Origin: Candidatus Yonathbacteria bacterium RIFCSPHIGHO2_01_FULL_51_10
GTDB lineage: Bacteria; Patescibacteriota; Minisyncoccia; Phycocordibacterales; UBA1539_B
DNA: 15,655 bases
Assembly (NCBI GenBank): GCA_001823505.1
Contig: MHUS01000045.1
Coordinates: forward strand, 1-15,655
Direction of reading: 5' to 3'
Both the position numbers and the translations under genes were made by a program. Every line of letters begins with the position of its first letter. The first letter of the stretch is position 1. The notes beneath the pieces are model-generated. The model was not told where the DNA came from. It made no database searches and saw nothing but the letters and a program-made list of their open reading frames with translations. Shown here one piece after another: positions 13,238-15,655 of this stretch.

Positions 13238-13243
13238 GATGTA

Positions 13244-13272
13244 ATTGTACTGCCGGACAGATGTTCGCACAA
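13244..13272 (-). promoter_or_regulatory. Promoter of the recombinase, leaderless type
   Basis: TTGTGC (13272-13267) and TACAAT (13249-13244) are 17 bases apart; the -10 ends six bases before the ATG. Confidence 0.6.
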
Positions 13273-13286
13273 TATTTTCTTCCGGG

Positions 13287-13314
13287 TAGACAGCAAGTAT
13301 GCGTGTGCTAGAAT
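13287..13314 (+). promoter_or_regulatory. Promoter of the acidic 83-residue gene, leaderless type
   Basis: TAGACA (13287-13292) and TAGAAT (13309-13314) are 16 bases apart, with TGC before the -10. The start codon at 13321 follows after six bases. It lies back to back with the recombinase promoter, 14 bases from its -35. Confidence 0.65.
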
Positions 13315-13320
13315 ACGCAC

Positions 13321-13572
13321 ATGACACAAGACAGCTCCGGTATTTCATTCCCCGACGACGGCAAAAAGGATTTTGATCTTGAGGGGATCATTATTGAGCC
13401 GGCGACAAACCAGGCGAATGACGGCAATGGAGCAACTCCATCATCTCCGACACCAGTATCGCCAAAGACAGATGCCCCCGCACACGCATCAGATGAACTT
13501 CTCGAAGAAAGCGGCATCGAGATCCTCCGCGGGGGGAAATCCCTCGATCTTGATGATCCCGACCTGGCCTAG
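13321..13572 (+). CDS. Acidic, disordered hypothetical protein, 83 residues
   Basis: Not recognised. The protein is Asp/Glu-rich (DDGKKDFDLEGIIIEP near the start, ESGIEILRGG and LDLDDPDL at the end) with a Pro/Ser/Thr-rich middle, no hydrophobic segment and probably little fixed structure. Two short amphipathic motifs of the form DLEGIIIEP and ESGIEIL may be binding peptides (inference). The gene call rests on a good extended promoter exactly six bases before its ATG, shared with the leaderless pattern of the window. It is divergent from the recombinase. Confidence 0.6.
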   Translation: MTQDSSGISFPDDGKKDFDLEGIIIEPATNQANDGNGATPSSPTPVSPKTDAPAHASDELLEESGIEILRGGKSLDLDDPDLA

Positions 13573-13601
13573 TTACACCGTGTTGCCCAATTAAGGACCT
13601 T

Positions 13602-13677
13602 GCCCCGTAGTAGAAGTTGGCATTGCAGGCGCGGACACGCCTGCAATGGTGCTTGATGCCAACTTTCACTACAGGGC
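13602..13677. repeat. Long two-tier hairpin before the rpsO promoter
   Basis: Arms 13602-13622 and 13657-13677 pair over 21 positions with 18 Watson-Crick pairs, one G-U and two mismatches. Inside is a second, perfect 9-bp hairpin (TTGCAGGCG/CGCCTGCAA around CGGACA), with a 10-base unpaired strand beside it. No T run follows on either strand. It ends directly at the -35 of rpsO. It may end transcription of the acidic gene by another route, be a mobile-repeat relic, or act as an RNA element. Confidence 0.7.
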
Positions 13678-13706
13678 TTGCAGAATTTCCCCTTTTGTGA
13701 TACTAT
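13678..13706 (+). promoter_or_regulatory. Promoter of rpsO
   Basis: TTGCAG (13678-13683) and TACTAT (13701-13706) are 17 bases apart. The leader would be about 40 bases, with no Shine-Dalgarno sequence. Confidence 0.6.
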
Positions 13707-13752
13707 TGTGCAACTCTTAGTTTTAACTTGTTTTAATTCGCACCAGTAATTT

Positions 13753-14016
13753 ATGTTGACCACACGACAGAAACAGACCGTTATGAAGAAAACGGCGCGC
13801 CACGACAAAGATACGGGCTCGCCGGAGGTACAGATCTCGATCCTCACCAAGAAGATCACAGAACTTGCCGACCACTTAAAGAAAAACCACAAGGACAACC
13901 ACTCACGCCGTGGACTCCTTAAGATGGTTGCCGATCGCCACACGCACCTCAAATACCTCAAGAAAAAGCATCTTGAGCGCTACGAGAAGGTGACGAAGGA
14001 GCTCGGCCTCAAGTAG
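13753..14016 (+). CDS. rpsO: Ribosomal protein S15
   Basis: Small-subunit protein that binds 16S rRNA early in assembly. Its 87 residues match the family length and carry its signatures: DKDTGSPEVQISILT (18-32), the HLKKNHKDNHSRRGLL block (41-56) that contacts rRNA, and the basic C-terminal helix LKYLKKKHLERYEKV. The first ATG gives the normal N-terminal length. In many bacteria rpsO lies just before pnp and represses its own translation through a leader structure; here the NYN gene and two small genes come between. The 40-base leader shows no obvious pseudoknot. Confidence 0.96.
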   Translation: MLTTRQKQTVMKKTARHDKDTGSPEVQISILTKKITELADHLKKNHKDNHSRRGLLKMVADRHTHLKYLKKKHLERYEKVTKELGLK

Positions 14017-14108
14017 TTTTGGTCGTCCCGCTTAGGGGCGATCGTCGTTAGGGCGGGTGTAGACACCAAGCACCACGTCCGAAATCTCTTTTTTAATATT
14101 TTGGTGCG

Positions 14109-14114
14109 GATAAT
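14109..14114 (+). promoter_or_regulatory. -10 box of the NYN gene
   Basis: GATAAT ends eight bases before the ATG at 14123, so the leader would be one or two bases at most. The -35 is unclear in the T-rich sequence upstream. Confidence 0.4.
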
Positions 14115-14122
14115 CTATTTTT

Positions 14123-14740
14123 ATGGCAATCATCAAGCACAAGGACCAGCGTGTTGGCGTTTTTATCGACACGCAAAACTTTTATCACAGCGCACGTAAC
14201 CTTTACAAAGCACGTGTGAACTTCGGTGCCGTCGTCCGCGACGCCGTCGGCGACCGCAAGCTCGTCCGCGCGATCGCATACGTCATCACCACGGAGTCGG
14301 GCGATGAATCCGGTTTCTTTGATGCCCTCACCAAGCTCGGCATCGAGACCAAGACCAAAGACCTCCAGATCTTTTTTGGCGGCGCCAAGAAAGCAGACTG
14401 GGACGTGGGGCTTGCCATTGACGCTGTCCGATCAGCCCCCAAGCTCGACGCGATCGTCATTGCGTCAGGTGACGGCGACTTCGTGCCACTCGTTGAATAT
14501 TTAAAAAACGTCGGCGTGCAAGTGGAGGTGGTCGCCTTCGGCAAATCAGCGTCACTTAAGCTCAAGGAAGCGGCTGATCACTTCGTTGATCTTTCTTCAG
14601 ACCCACACAAATACCTCATCACGCCGCGCGGGGGAGGCAACGGCACGCGCGTAGCGGCAAGTACCGGCCCCGCAAACAACACCCCCGTGCGCCGCACGCA
14701 GACAGGGACCCGCAAGGTCGTCCGCAAGATAGAGGAATAG
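14123..14740 (+). CDS. NYN domain protein (LabA/DUF88 type), putative RNase
   Basis: A 205-residue soluble protein with a PIN-like NYN domain over about residues 8-157. The conserved acidic residues are all present: Asp16 with Asn19 (VFIDTQNF), Asp94 and Asp100 (KKADWDVGLAIDA), Asp117 and Asp119 (IASGDGDFVPLV). In this superfamily they bind a metal ion for RNA cleavage; activity here is inferred. The last 40 residues are Gly/Thr/Arg-rich and basic, likely a disordered RNA-binding tail. Between rpsO and pnp on the same strand, it fits RNA turnover. A strong terminator follows. Confidence 0.88.
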   Translation: MAIIKHKDQRVGVFIDTQNFYHSARNLYKARVNFGAVVRDAVGDRKLVRAIAYVITTESGDESGFFDALTKLGIETKTKDLQIFFGGAKKADWDVGLAIDAVRSAPKLDAIVIASGDGDFVPLVEYLKNVGVQVEVVAFGKSASLKLKEAADHFVDLSSDPHKYLITPRGGGNGTRVAASTGPANNTPVRRTQTGTRKVVRKIEE

Positions 14741-14753
14741 AGCAAAATGAAAA

Positions 14754-14780
14754 CCCCTCACACAAAGTGAGGGGTTTTTT
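14754..14780 (+). terminator. Terminator of the NYN gene, shared with the convergent gene
   Basis: CCCCTCAC and GTGAGGGG pair around ACAAA, followed by TTTTTT. On the minus strand the stem is followed by TTTTCATTTTG, so it can also end the small gene at 14801-14983. Confidence 0.92.
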
Positions 14781-14800
14781 GCTAAAGGTTTGGGTAGTTG

Positions 14801-14983
14801 TTATTGTGCGTCATCCGTGACAAGAAGCACATACTCTCCGTGGCTTGCCGCCATAGAGCGAGCTTGTTCGATACTTGTAGCTTCAGGAAACATTCCCCGA
14901 AGGCGTTCAAGGTCTTCGCGCCCCTCCTGGACACGAAGAATTTTCGCGTCGCCGTGAGAAGGAGTATTAACGGTTTTTAACAT
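14801..14983 (-). CDS. Hypothetical protein, 60 residues
   Basis: Not recognised. The peptide starts MLKTVNTPSHGDAKILRVQE and continues with a charged helical middle (REDLERLRGMFPEATSIEQA) and a strand-like end (EYVLLVTDDA), a composition typical of a small folded protein. I chose the Met at 14983, not the longer frame from 15067, because AGGTAGGTG lies just before it as a Shine-Dalgarno sequence. It runs into the shared terminator at 14754-14780. It follows another small minus-strand gene by about 110 bases. Confidence 0.6.
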   Translation of the reverse strand: MLKTVNTPSHGDAKILRVQEGREDLERLRGMFPEATSIEQARSMAASHGEYVLLVTDDAQ

Positions 14984-15091
14984 ACGCACACCTACCTTTT
15001 TATTTAGGGTTTTATCCCTGCCTGTGGAAAGAACAACTTCAAAACGAACGAAGGAGCTATTATGCACGAAAATACTCCATGCGTCAAGCTT

Positions 15092-15280
15092 TTATCCTCT
15101 ATTGCACCCTTTTACGGCAAGATCCGGAAAATCTTTCGCCAACACCGCGGAAAGATGTTTCTCGTCATGCGAACCCGAAAAACCAGTACTCAACCAGTGA
15201 TCAAGAATATCCTCGCCGTATCCGGACCACCCTTCGGCGGCAACATAGAGCGGAATATTCCCCTCTGTCTCTCGCGACAT
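15092..15280 (-). CDS. Hypothetical protein, 62 residues
   Basis: Not recognised. The peptide (MSRETEGNIPLYVAAEGWSG at the start, then DILDHWLSTGFS, and KHLSAVLAKDFPDLAVKG near the end) is soluble with amphipathic helices. The Met at 15280 is preceded by AAAGGGGGTTGGT, an imperfect ribosome site; a longer frame to 15367 adds a hydrophobic, less likely stretch and would reach into the pnp promoter region. It is divergent from pnp and may pair with the 60-residue gene downstream. Confidence 0.5.
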   Translation of the reverse strand: MSRETEGNIPLYVAAEGWSGYGEDILDHWLSTGFSGSHDEKHLSAVLAKDFPDLAVKGCNRG

Positions 15281-15375
15281 ACCAACCCCCTTTGTTCGTT
15301 GTGGAACGAAAAAAAACAACGCTAAAAACGAAGCGCTCATTTTCCGCAATTTCGTTTCATTTGTCAAACCGCGCG

Positions 15376-15384
15376 TGATATACT
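15376..15384 (+). promoter_or_regulatory. Extended -10 of pnp
   Basis: TGA-TATACT forms an extended -10. The best -35 candidate (TTCATT at 15356-15361) is weak. The leader would be about 22 bases without a Shine-Dalgarno sequence. Confidence 0.45.
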
Positions 15385-15412
15385 CGCGGTATTACTTCTT
15401 TGCAACACCTTC

Positions 15413-15655
15413 ATGCAAAAACGATCATTCTCGGTATCTGTCGGCGGCAAGGAGTTCATCGCTGAATTCTCCGATCTTGTCGAAAAAGCCGACGGCTCCG
15501 TCATGCTTCGCTATGGCGATACGGTGGTGCTCGCGACAGCCGTTATGTCCCCCAAAGAGCGCGCCGGCATGGGATATTTCCCGTTGACGGTTGACTACGA
15601 GGAACGCTTCTATGCCGCAGGTAAGATCCTGGGAAGCCAATACGTCCGCCGAGAA
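15413..15655 (+). CDS. pnp: Polynucleotide phosphorylase, N-terminal part (cut by window end)
   Basis: The first 81 residues of PNPase, the 3'-5' phosphorolytic exoribonuclease. The start MQKRSFSVSVGGKEFIAEFS, the block ADGSVMLRYGDTVVLATAVM (26-45) and FPLTVDYEERFYAAGKILGS (56-75) are the hallmarks of the first RNase PH domain. The frame is open to the end of the window; the second RNase PH, KH and S1 domains should follow. It closes the rpsO-NYN-pnp cluster. The ATG at 15413 is the only sensible start. Confidence 0.95.
   Translation, partial: MQKRSFSVSVGGKEFIAEFSDLVEKADGSVMLRYGDTVVLATAVMSPKERAGMGYFPLTVDYEERFYAAGKILGSQYVRRE

Noticed and set aside
1..15655. CRISPR array, phage or defence island, or insertion sequence
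   Set aside because: No evenly spaced direct repeats, no cas-like, transposase or phage structural genes were seen.

Overview
The window looks like an ordinary chromosomal stretch of a small-genome bacterium, most likely a Patescibacteria (CPR) member of the Parcubacteria/Paceibacteria type. This is an inference from gene content and style: short intergenic gaps, four tRNA genes that do not encode CCA, a secreted PG-binding S8 protease, a cytosolic PAS histidine kinase with a receiver-only partner, a compact HTH protein of a type I associate with CPR genomes, and many starts with no Shine-Dalgarno sequence. No 16S gene or other taxonomic anchor is present.

Layout. 1-970: an Imm11/DUF1629-like orphan (minus) and a perfect 16-bp hairpin. 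969-3210: a subtilisin-like protease (minus) whose last Ig-like domain is cut by an in-frame TAA, with a possible leader peptide and attenuator upstream. 3312-3563: tRNA-Gly(CCC) followed by a nest of inverted and direct repeats made from its own 3' half. 3595-7021: a minus-strand operon-like run of STAS-like protein, DUF1059 protein, PAS/PAS histidine kinase and double-receiver regulator. 7130-9049: tRNA-Pro, YraN, a non-coding stretch with a perfect 44-nt palindrome, tRNA-Gly(GCC), an HTH protein that runs into that tRNA, and tRNA-Arg. 9064-10625: CCA-adding enzyme (plus). 10608-10961: a strongly structured, apparently untranslated minus-strand transcript behind the best promoter of the window. 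11008-13572: exonuclease III and a Xer-type recombinase (both minus), each divergent from a small hypothetical gene. 13602-15655: a large hairpin, rpsO, a NYN-domain protein, two small minus-strand genes and the start of pnp.

How the parts fit. Translation and RNA metabolism dominate: four CCA-less tRNAs with the CCA-adding enzyme that must finish them, and S15, a NYN protein (putative RNase) and PNPase. DNA maintenance is represented by ExoIII, YraN and the Xer recombinase. The sensor kinase operon is soluble, so it probably reads an internal cue.

The most striking genome-scale signal is promoter grammar: six genes on both strands have a -10 hexamer exactly six bases before the start codon, which predicts leaderless mRNAs. 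The best candidates for something undescribed are the tRNA-Gly-derived nested repeat at 3312-3512 and the structured RNA at 10608-10927.
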